From positions 1 through 64,000 of the forward strand of contig NZ_JAMFLX010000001.1 of NCBI RefSeq assembly GCF_023502345.1: a stretch of DNA of 64,000 bases, written 5' to 3'. Shown here piece after piece: positions 51,127-60,107 of the stretch (position 1 is its first letter; the number at the start of each line of letters is the position of its first letter). The DNA is from Parendozoicomonas callyspongiae (GTDB lineage: Bacteria; Pseudomonadota; Gammaproteobacteria; Pseudomonadales; Endozoicomonadaceae). Below the pieces are notes generated by a model. The model had not been told where the DNA came from. It was given only the letters and a program-made list of their open reading frames with translations, and searched no databases. The position numbers and the translations under genes were made by a program.

Positions 51127-52338
51127 ATGGGCGACTTCTATCAGAACGGTGTTATCACCAACCTGCACAACCTGCGCACAAGGAGTCTGCAGGAACTGGA
51201 ACAGGAACTTGTCACTTTCTCCCGCCTGCGGCCCATGTCACTGGTTTTGCCATCACTCTATTCTGAGCTTGAGGGCCCGGCACTTGGCAATATTGTAGAT
51301 GAACTCTGTGAAGTACCTTATCTGACTGAAATTGTTGTTGGACTTGATAGAGCAGATAAACAACAGTTTGAAAACGCTCGGAAGTTCTTTGGTAAGTTGC
51401 CACAGCATCATCGCATTCTCTGGAATGATGGCCCCCGCCTTCGCGAACTGGATAAGCTGCTTCAAAATGAAGGGCTCGCCCCATCACAGCCGGGCAAAGG
51501 GAGAAATGTCTGGTATTGCTACGGCTATATCCTTGCTTCAGCAAAAGCTGAAGCAGTTGCGCTACATGATTGCGATATTGTTACCTATAACAGGGAAATG
51601 CTGGCCCGGCTGTTTTACCCCGTTGCCAACCCAGCATTCAACTATACCTTCTGCAAAGGTTATTACGCCCGGGTGGCCGGGCAGAACCTGAATGGCCGGG
51701 TCAGTCGCCTCCTCGTCACACCATTGCTCCGGGCTCTGAAAAAAACAATTGGAGTCCACGATTATCTGGATTATCTCGACAGCTTCCGATATCCGCTGGC
51801 TGGTGAATTTTCCATGCGAGCCCATGTTTTCAACGATATCCGGATTCCCAGCGACTGGGGGCTGGAGATCGGCATGCTGACGGAAGTGAAACGCAACTAC
51901 TCGACCCGCCGGATATGCCAGGTTGATATTGCCGACACCTACGACCACAAACACCAGCCTCTTTCCAAAGATAATCCCGAAACCGGCCTGTCCAGAATGA
52001 GCACAGACATCATCAAAGCCATGTTCCGTAAACTGGCCACAACAGGTGTTGAGTTTAATCAGGAAGCCTTCCGAACGATAAAAGCTACCTACTACCGGAT
52101 AGCTCTGGATTTCATTGAAACCTATTACAACGATGGCATTATGAATGGCCTGCGGGTTGACCGGCATAGCGAAGAACAAGCTGTTGAATTGTTTGCCAAA
52201 AATATTATTGATGCAGGCTCCCAGTTCCTAGAAAGACCTATGGAAAAACCATTTATTCCCAGCTGGAACAGGGTTGTTTCAGCGATTCCTGACTTTCTGG
52301 AACGGCTTTATGATGCGATAGAACTCGATAACAGTTAA
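51127..52338 (+). CDS. gpgS: glucosyl-3-phosphoglycerate synthase (GT81)
   Basis: 403 aa from ATG 51127 with AAGGAG 7 bases upstream; ten codons before this are not conserved. GT-A fold: SLVLPSLYSELEGPALGNIV, GKGRNVWYCYGYILASAKAE, metal motif ALHDCDIVTY, then GRVSRLLVTPLLRALKKTIG and FRYPLAGEFSMRAHVFNDIR, typical of GpgS. It joins glucose from a nucleotide sugar to 3-phosphoglycerate. With the phosphatase it would make glucosylglycerate, a compatible solute used under salt stress and nitrogen shortage. The fit with PrkA (nitrogen/stress) is suggestive. Confidence 0.85.
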   Translation: MGDFYQNGVITNLHNLRTRSLQELEQELVTFSRLRPMSLVLPSLYSELEGPALGNIVDELCEVPYLTEIVVGLDRADKQQFENARKFFGKLPQHHRILWNDGPRLRELDKLLQNEGLAPSQPGKGRNVWYCYGYILASAKAEAVALHDCDIVTYNREMLARLFYPVANPAFNYTFCKGYYARVAGQNLNGRVSRLLVTPLLRALKKTIGVHDYLDYLDSFRYPLAGEFSMRAHVFNDIRIPSDWGLEIGMLTEVKRNYSTRRICQVDIADTYDHKHQPLSKDNPETGLSRMSTDIIKAMFRKLATTGVEFNQEAFRTIKATYYRIALDFIETYYNDGIMNGLRVDRHSEEQAVELFAKNIIDAGSQFLERPMEKPFIPSWNRVVSAIPDFLERLYDAIELDNS

Positions 52339-52394
52339 ATTCAAGTCAAACTGCCGTATTATAAGCAGCCCGACCACCTATCGAAGTTCGACGT

Positions 52395-53381
52395 ATGATG
52401 ACCGGAAAGGCTGACTCCACCACGCAACAGGCACCCCGCACTTTGCGAATCGCAACCCGTAAGAGTGCACTGGCACTCTGGCAGGCTGAATATGTAAAAG
52501 GGAAGCTTGAGGAGCTGCACCCCGGCCTGACTGTAGAGCTGGTCACTATGGTCAGCCGTGGCGATAAACTGCTTGATGCCCCTCTGGCCAAGATCGGTGG
52601 CAAAGGTCTGTTTGTTAAAGAGCTGGAACATGCTCTGCTGGAAGATCGTGCCGATATTGCCGTTCACTCCATGAAAGATGTTCCTATGAGCTTTCCCGAA
52701 GGGCTTGGTCTGGAAGTGATCTGTGAGCGTGAAGACCCTCGCGATGCTTTTGTTTCCAACACCTACGCATCCCTCGATGAGCTGCCACAAGGTGCTGTTG
52801 TAGGAACCTCAAGTCTCCGCCGCCAGTGCCAGATACTGGAACACCGTCCAGACCTGACCATTAATTTCCTGCGGGGCAACGTAAACACCCGCCTGGCAAA
52901 GCTGGACGATGGTCAGTATGACGCAATTATTCTGGCTGCAGCCGGCCTTATTCGTCTGGAGTTCCAAGATCGAATTCGCCAGTTCCTGGAAACAGATGTC
53001 AGCCTTCCCGCCGGTGGCCAGGGCGCTGTTGGCATTGAGTGCTGCACCGGTGATGAGGAAATCATCAACCTGATCAAACCTCTGCATCATGAGCAGACAG
53101 CCAAGTGTGTTCTGGCAGAGCGGGCAATGAACCGCACCCTGAATGGTGGTTGTCAGGTACCAATTGCGAGTTTTGCCGAACTGGAGGGTGAACAGGTTCA
53201 CCTGCGTGGCCTTGTAGGCCAGCCAGATGCAAGCTCAATTCTAAGAACTGTACAGACCTTCCCCGCTGAGCAGTATGAACAGGCAGGCATCCAGGCAGCC
53301 GAGCACCTGCTGGAACAAGGTGCCGGTGAAATTTTGGCAGCCCTTCCTCATTCCACTGCAACCAACGCTGACACAGAATGA
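52395..53381 (+). CDS. hemC: hydroxymethylbilane synthase
   Basis: 328 aa. [54 protein letters not shown] and the cofactor-attachment site [15 protein letters not shown] (Cys253) are all present. It condenses four porphobilinogens. It overlaps hemD by 4 bases. In Pseudomonas hemC follows algR directly; here an 8-kb block separates them. Confidence 0.97.
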   Translation: MMTGKADSTTQQAPRTLRIATRKSALALWQAEYVKGKLEELHPGLTVELVTMVSRGDKLLDAPLAKIGGKGLFVKELEHALLEDRADIAVHSMKDVPMSFPEGLGLEVICEREDPRDAFVSNTYASLDELPQGAVVGTSSLRRQCQILEHRPDLTINFLRGNVNTRLAKLDDGQYDAIILAAAGLIRLEFQDRIRQFLETDVSLPAGGQGAVGIECCTGDEEIINLIKPLHHEQTAKCVLAERAMNRTLNGGCQVPIASFAELEGEQVHLRGLVGQPDASSILRTVQTFPAEQYEQAGIQAAEHLLEQGAGEILAALPHSTATNADTE

Positions 53382-54151
53382 GCAGCGGCTTCCTTGATGG
53401 GTTGAACGTTCTGGTAACACGGCCTCAACCCCAGGCTGACAAACTGGCTCGGCATCTTTCAAAACTTGGTGCTGAGCCGGTGGTCATGCCCATGGTGGAA
53501 ATTGAGCCTATTTATACCCAATCATCCCTGCCACCAGATTCTCCGCTTTCTGATATCAGCCAGTTCGACAAAGTTGTTGTCGTCAGCATCCCTTCAGCTG
53601 AGCAGACTTTTTCACTCAAACCAGCAAATGCTAACAGTGCAGACTGGTTTACACCGGGGTTATCAACAGCAAAAGCACTATCCCGGTTTGGAATTGAAGC
53701 CTCCTGTCCGGAAACAGCATTTACCAGTGAAGCTTTATTAGCCCTTCCGGCATTGCAAAACATTGCCGGACAGAGGATTCTGTTACTCAAGGGTGAAGGG
53801 GGGCGAGATTTACTGGAGAATGAGCTCACAATCCGTGGAGGGAAAGTCTCTTCACTGGAGCTCTACCGACGTGTTTGCCCAAAATACGCTTCTGGCGAGT
53901 TAGAGCAGACAGTGGCAACCCGAAAGATTGGTGCTATTGTCGCGACCAGCAGTCAGATAGTGACCCATCTGCTTCACAACATGAAGTCAGAAAACACAGG
54001 GGACCTTTTGTACAATGTCCCCCTTCTGGTGCCCAGTGCCAGGGTTGCAGATTACGCCCGCACGCAAGGCTTCCAGAATGTGATTATCTGTGAAAGCGCC
54101 GGTAATCAGGATATTTCCAACGCTTTACTGCAACTGGTAAAGCAAGAATAG
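53378..54151 (+). CDS. hemD: uroporphyrinogen-III synthase
   Basis: 257 aa. Two-lobed family pattern: [20 protein letters not shown], then [14 protein letters not shown], then [20 protein letters not shown] and [18 protein letters not shown]; the family diverges greatly, and only these stretches are conserved. It inverts ring D and closes hydroxymethylbilane. Coupled to hemC by an ATGA overlap; hemX starts 80 bases later. Confidence 0.92.
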   Translation: MSSGFLDGLNVLVTRPQPQADKLARHLSKLGAEPVVMPMVEIEPIYTQSSLPPDSPLSDISQFDKVVVVSIPSAEQTFSLKPANANSADWFTPGLSTAKALSRFGIEASCPETAFTSEALLALPALQNIAGQRILLLKGEGGRDLLENELTIRGGKVSSLELYRRVCPKYASGELEQTVATRKIGAIVATSSQIVTHLLHNMKSENTGDLLYNVPLLVPSARVADYARTQGFQNVIICESAGNQDISNALLQLVKQE

Positions 54152-54231
54152 AATCAATGAATGGTTATGCACCCTGATGCGCTTGCCCGGGTGGCATTAC
54201 CGAGTAAATAAACGAGAACGAGTGGATCAGG

Positions 54232-55413
54232 GTGAACGATAAGACGTCAGATCAAACTCCTTCAACCGAAGTGGTTAACCCGGAGCAAAATACCGGTACA
54301 ACCGAACGGAAACAGGAACCAAAACCTCGCTCTGTCAAAAGCAAATCCGGCAATAAAACCGCTGTTCTTGCCCTGTTTTTGTCATTGGTAACTCTTGCCG
54401 GTCTTGGTGCAGCAGGATGGTTTGGTTATCAAACTTTATGGCCACAAATTGCCAAACAGAACTGGGTTAACAGCCAGCTTGAGAGTAACAAATCAGCTGT
54501 TACTGTCGGCATCAATCAGGCCTCCCGTGAATTAGCAGCCAGAACAAACGAAGTTTCCCAGCAATCTCAGCGTCTGGTTACCCGTATGGATAACCTGGAT
54601 GTGCGCTTCAACCGCCTGCAGGGCGCCGACCGCAATGACTGGAAGCTGGCTGAAGCGGAATACCTGATGCGCCTGGCTAATCAGCGTCTGCTGACCATGC
54701 ACGACCTCAAGAGTGCCCACACCCTCCTGGCCCAGGCTGATGAGCTTTTAGTCGCTGTTGACGAATACGGACTGTTCAATGTTCGTGCAGCACTTGCTGA
54801 GGATATTGCTGATATCAAAGCCACAGCTTCGGTTGATATTGATAAAACCTGGCTGCAGCTGAATGCACTTTCCGGCCGTATTGAGCAGCTACCTGTTCTC
54901 GCCTACCAAGGTTCAAAGGAGCCTGTTGTTTCTGAAGAACCCGCCACGGCTCCCGCTCAGCCACTTAGCTGGCAAGATAAAGCCATTCTTGCAGCGAAAC
55001 AGATGTGGAACAGCTTTGCAGGTCAATTCCGTATTCGAGAAACAGGGCAGAAATCTGTTACTGAACTTCTTTCTCCCGAGCAGGAGATGTACCTGCGGCA
55101 GAACCTGCGTCTGATGTTTGAGCAGGCTCAGGTCGCCCTGCTTCAGGGTCGTGCTGATATATACCGTGCCAGCCTGCTGAATGCCCGCGACTGGCTAAGC
55201 AAGTGGTTCCTGAATGAAGGTCAGGAAATGCAATCCATGCAGGAGTCACTATCCGAGCTGGCAAACTTCCAGGTCGAGCAGCGTATTCCTGACATCAGCC
55301 GTTCCCTGGTTGCTCTCAAGGCATATATTGATGAGAAAGCCAGCCAGCGCCTGCCAGTAGAGCCTGTAGACAAAGAAGAGGAAGGAACCAGCAGCAGCGA
55401 GGCCAAGTCATGA
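54232..55413 (+). CDS. hemX: HemX, putative uroporphyrinogen-III C-methyltransferase-like membrane protein
   Basis: 393 aa from GTG 54232. Cytoplasmic basic N-terminus, one membrane segment (residues ~42-62, TAVLALFLSLVTLAGLGAAG), then a long coiled-coil and HemX domain (AEAEYLMRLANQRLLTMHDL, YLRQNLRLMFEQAQVALLQG). No methyltransferase motifs, so the old catalytic name is doubtful; it is probably a scaffold in the heme operon. The stop overlaps hemY by 4 bases. Confidence 0.93.
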   Translation: MNDKTSDQTPSTEVVNPEQNTGTTERKQEPKPRSVKSKSGNKTAVLALFLSLVTLAGLGAAGWFGYQTLWPQIAKQNWVNSQLESNKSAVTVGINQASRELAARTNEVSQQSQRLVTRMDNLDVRFNRLQGADRNDWKLAEAEYLMRLANQRLLTMHDLKSAHTLLAQADELLVAVDEYGLFNVRAALAEDIADIKATASVDIDKTWLQLNALSGRIEQLPVLAYQGSKEPVVSEEPATAPAQPLSWQDKAILAAKQMWNSFAGQFRIRETGQKSVTELLSPEQEMYLRQNLRLMFEQAQVALLQGRADIYRASLLNARDWLSKWFLNEGQEMQSMQESLSELANFQVEQRIPDISRSLVALKAYIDEKASQRLPVEPVDKEEEGTSSSEAKS

Positions 55414-56636
55414 GAAGGACGGCTCTCACTGCAATTATCATCCTGCTTCTGATTGCGGGCAGCTTTTTTGCTGCCCGTTATCTTTTTGAAGATCCGGGTT
55501 ATGTTCTGATTGCCTATAACGGTTACACCGTTGAAAGCAGCCTTTGGTCTTTACTTCTTGCTCTGGTTTTTGCGGTAGTTGCTATTCGCCTGATTGCCGG
55601 GTCAGTTCGCTTGCTGATTGGCAGCGCAGGCTTGATTTACCCACTTTCGGCAAAGGCCAAACAGCGCCGTGCTCAGAAGCTGGCGAATAAAGGTCTGATT
55701 CTCTTCGCCAATGGTCACTGGCAGCAGTCCCAGAACCTTCTGGCGAAAGCCGGCGATATGGGAGCCTCACCTCTCTACAGCTACCTTGTTGCAGCCAGAG
55801 CAGCTTCTGCCAACAACGATATGGATGCCTGTAAGGAGAACTTGCGCAAAGCTGATGAAGTGGCACCTGCCGCCTATATGGCAATCGGAATTACCCAGGC
55901 TGAAGCCCAGATGACCCAGAAGCAGTGGGAACAGGCTCTGGCAACACTTCGCTCCCTGCGCAAGAAGTCACCAAAGCATCCCTACGTTCATAAACTGCTT
56001 AAACAAACTTATGAAAAACTGGGTGACTGGCAGGCTCTTGCTGATATTTTGCCGGTTCTTCGCAAGCTGAAAGTGTTGAACGGCGACGCGCTGGAAACTC
56101 TTGAACAAAAAATTTACCACGAACTCTTTGAGCAGGCCTGGAACAAAGGTCGAAACCAGAGAGATAAGACTGCCCGCGTTGCTCCTGCCAATGTGGTCTG
56201 GAACTCTCTCAGCAAAGCCCAGCGCCGCAATCATGAACTAGCTTATGGCTACGCCCGCTGCCTGTATCGTTTAGGTGCGGATGATGATGCAGAAGGCTTT
56301 ATTCGCCGTAACCTGCCAGCAATTTACAGTGCACCACTGATCCGCCTTTACGGGCGACTGGACAGTGATGACAAGGGCCGCCAGTTGCTGACTGCTGAAA
56401 AGCTTTTGGCCGAACGTCCTAATGACCCAGACCTACTGCTGGCACTGGGAAGAATCTGTTCCCGTGATCAGCTTTGGGGCAAGTCCAGAGAGTATCTGGA
56501 AGCCAGTCTTCAGCTGAGACACAGCCTGGATACCTATAACGAGTTGGGCCGTTTAATGGCACAACTCGATGAGCATGAGTTGAGCTCTGGGTACTTTCAA
56601 CACGGTCAGGCCCTCGCTGCCGAGGAAGAAGTCTGA
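55410..56636 (+). CDS. hemY: HemY, heme operon membrane TPR protein
   Basis: 408 aa. Two N-terminal membrane segments (TALTAIIILLLIAGSFFAAR and SLWSLLLALVFAVVAIRLIA), followed by the HemY_N pattern (AKQRRAQKLANKGLILFANG) and TPR-like repeats to the C-terminus (EQALATLRSLRKKSPKHPYV). It is a conserved partner gene of hemC-hemD-hemX in gammaproteobacteria. It is not the B. subtilis protoporphyrinogen oxidase of the same name. A terminator follows. Confidence 0.93.
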   Translation: MRRTALTAIIILLLIAGSFFAARYLFEDPGYVLIAYNGYTVESSLWSLLLALVFAVVAIRLIAGSVRLLIGSAGLIYPLSAKAKQRRAQKLANKGLILFANGHWQQSQNLLAKAGDMGASPLYSYLVAARAASANNDMDACKENLRKADEVAPAAYMAIGITQAEAQMTQKQWEQALATLRSLRKKSPKHPYVHKLLKQTYEKLGDWQALADILPVLRKLKVLNGDALETLEQKIYHELFEQAWNKGRNQRDKTARVAPANVVWNSLSKAQRRNHELAYGYARCLYRLGADDDAEGFIRRNLPAIYSAPLIRLYGRLDSDDKGRQLLTAEKLLAERPNDPDLLLALGRICSRDQLWGKSREYLEASLQLRHSLDTYNELGRLMAQLDEHELSSGYFQHGQALAAEEEV

Positions 56637-56653
56637 TTCTCACTTAACAAATC

Positions 56654-56692
56654 AATGCCGCTATCTTTTTGCAGAGCTAGCGGCATTTTTAT
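56654..56692 (+). terminator. terminator of the hem operon
   Basis: AATGCCGCTA / TAGCGGCATT perfect 10-base stem, 14-base loop, then TTTTAT. Confidence 0.85.
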
Positions 56693-56722
56693 ACCACTTT
56701 TATAAAAACAGGAAATAATCGA

Positions 56723-57103
56723 ATGTCACGCTTTTACCTTGGTGTTACTGCAATATTTGGTTTTCTTGCCGTTGCTCTGGGTGCTTTTGGAGCTCATATC
56801 CTCGCCGCTTCTCTTTCACCAAGAATGATGGAGGTTTGGGAGAAGGCTGTGAATTATCAAATGTTTCACACAATCGCCATTGGCCTTATAGCAGTTTTTG
56901 CTCTTCATTCACCGGGTAAATTCCTGAAATATGCGGCCCGGCTTTTCACCGCTGGTACTTTGCTATTCTCCGGGAGCCTTTATTTTCTGGTTGTTACTGG
57001 TTTCAGCAAGCTTGGGATGATTACACCACTCGGTGGAGTTGCTTTTCTTTCTGGCTGGATAATGCTGTTTGTTCATGCCATGAAATTCACCAGAAAAAAC
57101 TAA
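56723..57103 (+). CDS. DUF423 small membrane protein
   Basis: 126 aa with four membrane helices. The start [20 protein letters not shown], the central [19 protein letters not shown] and the end [19 protein letters not shown] match the DUF423 (YgdD/YwdK) family signature. Function is unknown; members are usually single genes in many bacteria. It is between the hem terminator and trmB. Confidence 0.92.
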   Translation: MSRFYLGVTAIFGFLAVALGAFGAHILAASLSPRMMEVWEKAVNYQMFHTIAIGLIAVFALHSPGKFLKYAARLFTAGTLLFSGSLYFLVVTGFSKLGMITPLGGVAFLSGWIMLFVHAMKFTRKN

Positions 57104-57115
57104 GGATTTTTTCGC

Positions 57116-57127
57116 TCATGGCTGTTT
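57116..57127 (-). repeat. AAACAGCCATGA dispersed motif, copy 5
   Basis: Exact 12-mer on the minus strand, overlapping the -35 hexamer of the trmB promoter. Confidence 0.5.
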
Positions 57128-57152
57128 GATCTGCTGGAGAACTTCGTATAAT
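57125..57152 (+). promoter_or_regulatory. trmB promoter
   Basis: -35 TTTGAT (57125-57130), 16-base spacer, consensus -10 TATAAT (57147-57152), then a GC-rich discriminator GCGCGCCCC. Start codon 34 bases further on. Confidence 0.7.
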
Positions 57153-57185
57153 GCGCGCCCCAGTACTCTTTCAAATGCAGCCTTC

Positions 57186-57878
57186 ATGACTGACACAGAT
57201 ACCCAACATCACCGCAAGATTAAAAGCTTCGTCCTGCGAGCTGGTCGCATGACCACAGGCCAGCAAAGAGGCTGGGATGTCATTTTTCCTCACCAGGGCC
57301 TGAAGCTGGAAAATGGCGCTCTGGATATTGAGAATACCTTTGGCCGGAAAGCTCCTCTCGTTGTTGAGATCGGCTTTGGTATGGGCCTGTCACTGGTTGA
57401 AATGGCAGGCAATGAGCTGGATAAAGACTTTATCGGCATTGAAGTCCACCGCCCTGGCGTTGGCAGCCTGATGAACGAGGCTGACAAAGCTGGCCTCTCA
57501 AACCTGCGTGCTTACTGCGATGATGCCGTAGAGGTGCTGCGTCAGTGTATCCCTGATAACAGCATCAGCCGCATGCAGGTTTACTTCCCGGACCCCTGGC
57601 ACAAGAAGCGTCACAACAAACGCCGCCTGATTCAGCCTGAGTTTGTTGCTTCCATTCTCCCAAAAATGAAACCCGGTGGTGTTCTGCACCTGGCTACTGA
57701 CTGGGAAAACTATGCAGAGCAGATGATGGAAGTTATGTCTGCTGCTGAAGGCTGGGAAAACCAGGCTGGAGAAAACCAGTATGCTCCGCGTCCTGATTTC
57801 CGCCCCCTGACCAAGTTTGAAAAACGCGGGCAGCGTTTAGGTCATGGAGTTTGGGATTTATTATTTGAGAAGAAATAA
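57186..57878 (+). CDS. trmB: tRNA (guanine-N7)-methyltransferase
   Basis: 230 aa from ATG 57186, the start that fits the family and the promoter; 20 in-frame codons upstream would lie across the promoter. SAM motif [20 protein letters not shown], then [15 protein letters not shown], then [20 protein letters not shown] and [20 protein letters not shown]. It makes m7G46 in the tRNA variable loop. A terminator follows. Confidence 0.96.
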   Translation: MTDTDTQHHRKIKSFVLRAGRMTTGQQRGWDVIFPHQGLKLENGALDIENTFGRKAPLVVEIGFGMGLSLVEMAGNELDKDFIGIEVHRPGVGSLMNEADKAGLSNLRAYCDDAVEVLRQCIPDNSISRMQVYFPDPWHKKRHNKRRLIQPEFVASILPKMKPGGVLHLATDWENYAEQMMEVMSAAEGWENQAGENQYAPRPDFRPLTKFEKRGQRLGHGVWDLLFEKK

Positions 57879-57888
57879 ATCTTTCTTT

Positions 57889-57915
57889 AAACCCGGCTAA
57901 TTGCCGGGTTTTTTA
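57889..57915 (+). terminator. terminator of trmB
   Basis: AAACCCGGC / GCCGGGTTT perfect 9-base stem, loop TAATT, then TTTT. Confidence 0.9.
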
Positions 57916-57941
57916 TATAACAAAAACAACCACAGCCTTTT

Positions 57942-57971
57942 ATTAAGTACTGCTTTAAAGCATTACTTAAT
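57942..57971. repeat. 30-base near-perfect palindrome
   Basis: ATTAAGTACTGCTTT followed directly by AAAGCATTACTTAAT; 14 of 15 positions pair and no spacer is present. It lies in an AT-rich stretch. Such a spacer-free palindrome suits a dimeric regulator or a cruciform. Confidence 0.6.
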
Positions 57972-58059
57972 GCTAATAACTAACAAAAATAAATATTTAA
58001 GTAATTTAATCAAAAGGTAATTAAATAATTACAGAACGATTTTTTTATTTGGTGAAATA

Positions 58060-58160
58060 AAAAAAAGCCTGACACCAAAGCAGAGGGGGGAGGAGGGAGG
58101 TGGTGTCAGGCTTACTATTACAACCAGAAGTCAGGGAGTAATGAAAAAGCGTGGGCAATA
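58060..58160 (-). ncRNA. candidate minus-strand small RNA with C-rich loop terminator
   Basis: AAGCCTGACACCA (58066-58078) and TGGTGTCAGGCTT (58101-58113) form a perfect 13-base stem. On the minus strand eight T follow, so it is a good terminator, but no gene precedes it there. The 22-base loop is CCTCCCTCCTCCCCCC-rich on that strand, which is complementary to Shine-Dalgarno sequences; the plus strand loop is G-rich. A TATTAT (near 58158) could be the -10 of a ~100-base RNA; this is a guess. On plus, a tiny frame (MKKRGQ) behind AGGGAG starts at 58140. Confidence 0.4.
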
Positions 58161-58324
58161 ATAGTCCCAATTAAAATTCACGAAATCCGTACATGCACGC
58201 TACAAAATGCAACGACTACCTAGACTTTTAAATAAAATTGAGAGTGAATATTCCAATGTATATGAACTCTTAGTTCATTTTCCGCTAGAATGGCGTTCCA
58301 ACGAAATAAATAGTGCTTTTTCCC

Positions 58325-58888
58325 ATGCAACGCATTGGCATCTTTGGTTCTGCATTTGATCCGCCAACCCGCGGGCATCTTGATGTTCTGCGCCAGGCAT
58401 CAACAGAGTTTGACAAAATATTGCTGGTTCCCAGTGCTGCACACGCTTTTTCGAAAAAGTCACAGCCATTTTCTATCCGAACCAGCCTGCTCGAAGCTTT
58501 CTGTAAAGATCTGGCTGATCTGCCCTGCCAGATTGAAATCTGTCTTATTGAGGCAGATCTTCTTTCCTTGAACTCAGGAAAGCCTGTTTATACTTATGAC
58601 CTTTTGAAAGAACTTCAAAAGAATAATCCAAATGATGATCTTTGGTTTATTCGTGGACCAGATAATGCCACCAAAGAAACTTGGCAACGTTTTTACCGTT
58701 ATCTGGATATTGAACAACAGTGGTCGATTTTCACCGCTGAAGAAAAAGTTCCGGTTCGTAGTTCAAAATTGCGTGACCTGCTTAACAACTTAAATGGTAA
58801 AGCTTGCCAACAAGAACTCTCAAATTTGGTGACCCCTTCGGTGCTGAAGCTTATAGTTGAGAAAAACTTATATCGGACATCCGCATGA
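58325..58888 (+). CDS. nadD: nicotinate/nicotinamide-nucleotide adenylyltransferase
   Basis: 187 aa from ATG 58325, the start that puts the nucleotide-binding motif at the N-terminus (RIGIFGSAFDPPTRGHLDVL; GSxFDPxTxGH). It continues with LLVPSAAHAFSKKSQPFSIR, DDLWFIRGPDNATKETWQRF and VPVRSSKLRDLL (in place of ISSTxIR). It makes NAD or deamido-NAD from ATP and the mononucleotide. It is not in the usual rlmH/holA neighbourhood and overlaps a Nudix gene by 4 bases, so it could be a second, salvage-type enzyme. Nicotinate versus nicotinamide preference is not decided. Confidence 0.8.
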   Translation: MQRIGIFGSAFDPPTRGHLDVLRQASTEFDKILLVPSAAHAFSKKSQPFSIRTSLLEAFCKDLADLPCQIEICLIEADLLSLNSGKPVYTYDLLKELQKNNPNDDLWFIRGPDNATKETWQRFYRYLDIEQQWSIFTAEEKVPVRSSKLRDLLNNLNGKACQQELSNLVTPSVLKLIVEKNLYRTSA

Positions 58889-59487
58889 ACGACAATAAGT
58901 CCTTTAAATATGAAATCATAAAAGAAGAGTCTCTGTATAAAGGTTTCTTTGGAGCCATTCGGTTTCATCTTCGGCATACCCTTTTCAAAGGGGGTATGAG
59001 TTCCAGCTTTGGCAGAGAAGTTTTTATGAGAACACCTGCAGCAGGTGTTCTTCTCTATGATGATGCTCAAGACAAAGTTGTTCTTATCGAACAATTTCGA
59101 GTTGGCCCCATGGTTGCCAAAGATAATGCCTGGATGCTGGAAGTGGTAGCAGGCATAGCAGAACCCGGTGAAGATCCGGAAGAAGTCGCTATAAGAGAAG
59201 CGGTTGAAGAAGCTGGCTGTACTGTCACCAAACTCTTACCAATCAGCAGTTACTACCCATCTCCAGGGGCCTGCAATGAAATCATCCATCTCTATTGCGG
59301 TTTGACTGACAGTACTGGTGCAGGCGGAATACACGGACTTGATGAAGAAAATGAAGATATCAAAGTCCACGTCCTCTCCAGTGGCGATGCTTTAGAGCTG
59401 CTGGATCGTGGCACAATTAATAATGCGACAACAATTATTGCTCTGCAGTGGTTAAGGGAATACAGACAGAAGCAGCATCAGAACTAA
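58885..59487 (+). CDS. nudF: ADP-ribose pyrophosphatase (Nudix)
   Basis: 200 aa. Nudix box with G..E.EE..RE.xEE.G: GIAEPGEDPEEVAIREAVEE followed by AGCTVTKL. N-terminal VFMRTPAAGVLLYDDAQDKV and the downstream SSYYPSPGACNEIIHLYCGL are typical of NudF. It splits ADP-ribose into AMP and ribose 5-phosphate. An ATGA overlap couples it to the NMN adenylyltransferase, joining NAD synthesis and ADP-ribose recycling. Confidence 0.93.
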   Translation: MNDNKSFKYEIIKEESLYKGFFGAIRFHLRHTLFKGGMSSSFGREVFMRTPAAGVLLYDDAQDKVVLIEQFRVGPMVAKDNAWMLEVVAGIAEPGEDPEEVAIREAVEEAGCTVTKLLPISSYYPSPGACNEIIHLYCGLTDSTGAGGIHGLDEENEDIKVHVLSSGDALELLDRGTINNATTIIALQWLREYRQKQHQN

Positions 59488-59508
59488 AACCGGGGAGTGC
59501 AGTTCACA

Positions 59509-60072
59509 ATGAAACCTATTCAGCATACGCTACTTGCCTTAACCTTTGCGGTTGCTGCAGGTTGCAGTTCAACACCTTACCAGAATGGTTTTCCCAGCCA
59601 GGAAAACTGGGCTGTAATGCCTGCGATATCGTTAAACTCCGAAGAGGCCGGAATTCAGTTGGAACGCATGCTGAAAGTACTTCTAGCCTCCAACGGTGTC
59701 GAAAACATCTCCCAGCCGCCTCAGACTGAGTTTGGAGATCAGTCCACCCTGATCAGCAATGCCCACAAACTGCAAAATGCTAATCAATGGGCCCAGCAAC
59801 ATGCTGTCAAACTTGGCATGATTGGCTCAGTTGATGAATGGAAAACCTCTTCTGATGGCCGCTTTACAGTTGGCCTCACGCTAAAATTGACTGATATTGA
59901 GACCGGTGAAGTCGTCTGGACAACCAGCGGCCAAGGTGAAGGTCGTCCGCAAGAAGACCCACTGGATGTCACCAGAAATCTGATAAATACCCTGCTTTCA
60001 ACTCTGCCAATTACCGGCTCTCCAGCTGAGTCAGACTGGTTAGATTGGTTCAAATGGATTCCTGGGGTCTAA
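59509..60072 (+). CDS. outer-membrane-type lipoprotein, unknown
   Basis: 187 aa from ATG 59509 (an in-frame GTG four codons upstream sits too close to GGGGAG). Lipobox AVAAGC with lipidated Cys19, followed by SS, which favours outer-membrane sorting. The body (ENWAVMPAISLNSEEAGIQL, GMIGSVDEWKTSSDGRFTVG and IETGEVVWTTSGQGEGRP) looks like the CsgG/LpoB-type fold used by PBP activators and surface-assembly lipoproteins, but the match is only structural-looking. It is co-directional with nudF and the small gene after it. Confidence 0.65.
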   Translation: MKPIQHTLLALTFAVAAGCSSTPYQNGFPSQENWAVMPAISLNSEEAGIQLERMLKVLLASNGVENISQPPQTEFGDQSTLISNAHKLQNANQWAQQHAVKLGMIGSVDEWKTSSDGRFTVGLTLKLTDIETGEVVWTTSGQGEGRPQEDPLDVTRNLINTLLSTLPITGSPAESDWLDWFKWIPGV

Positions 60073-60107
60073 CATGAATAGATATATTCAGATTATGGAA
60101 GCCTCTC

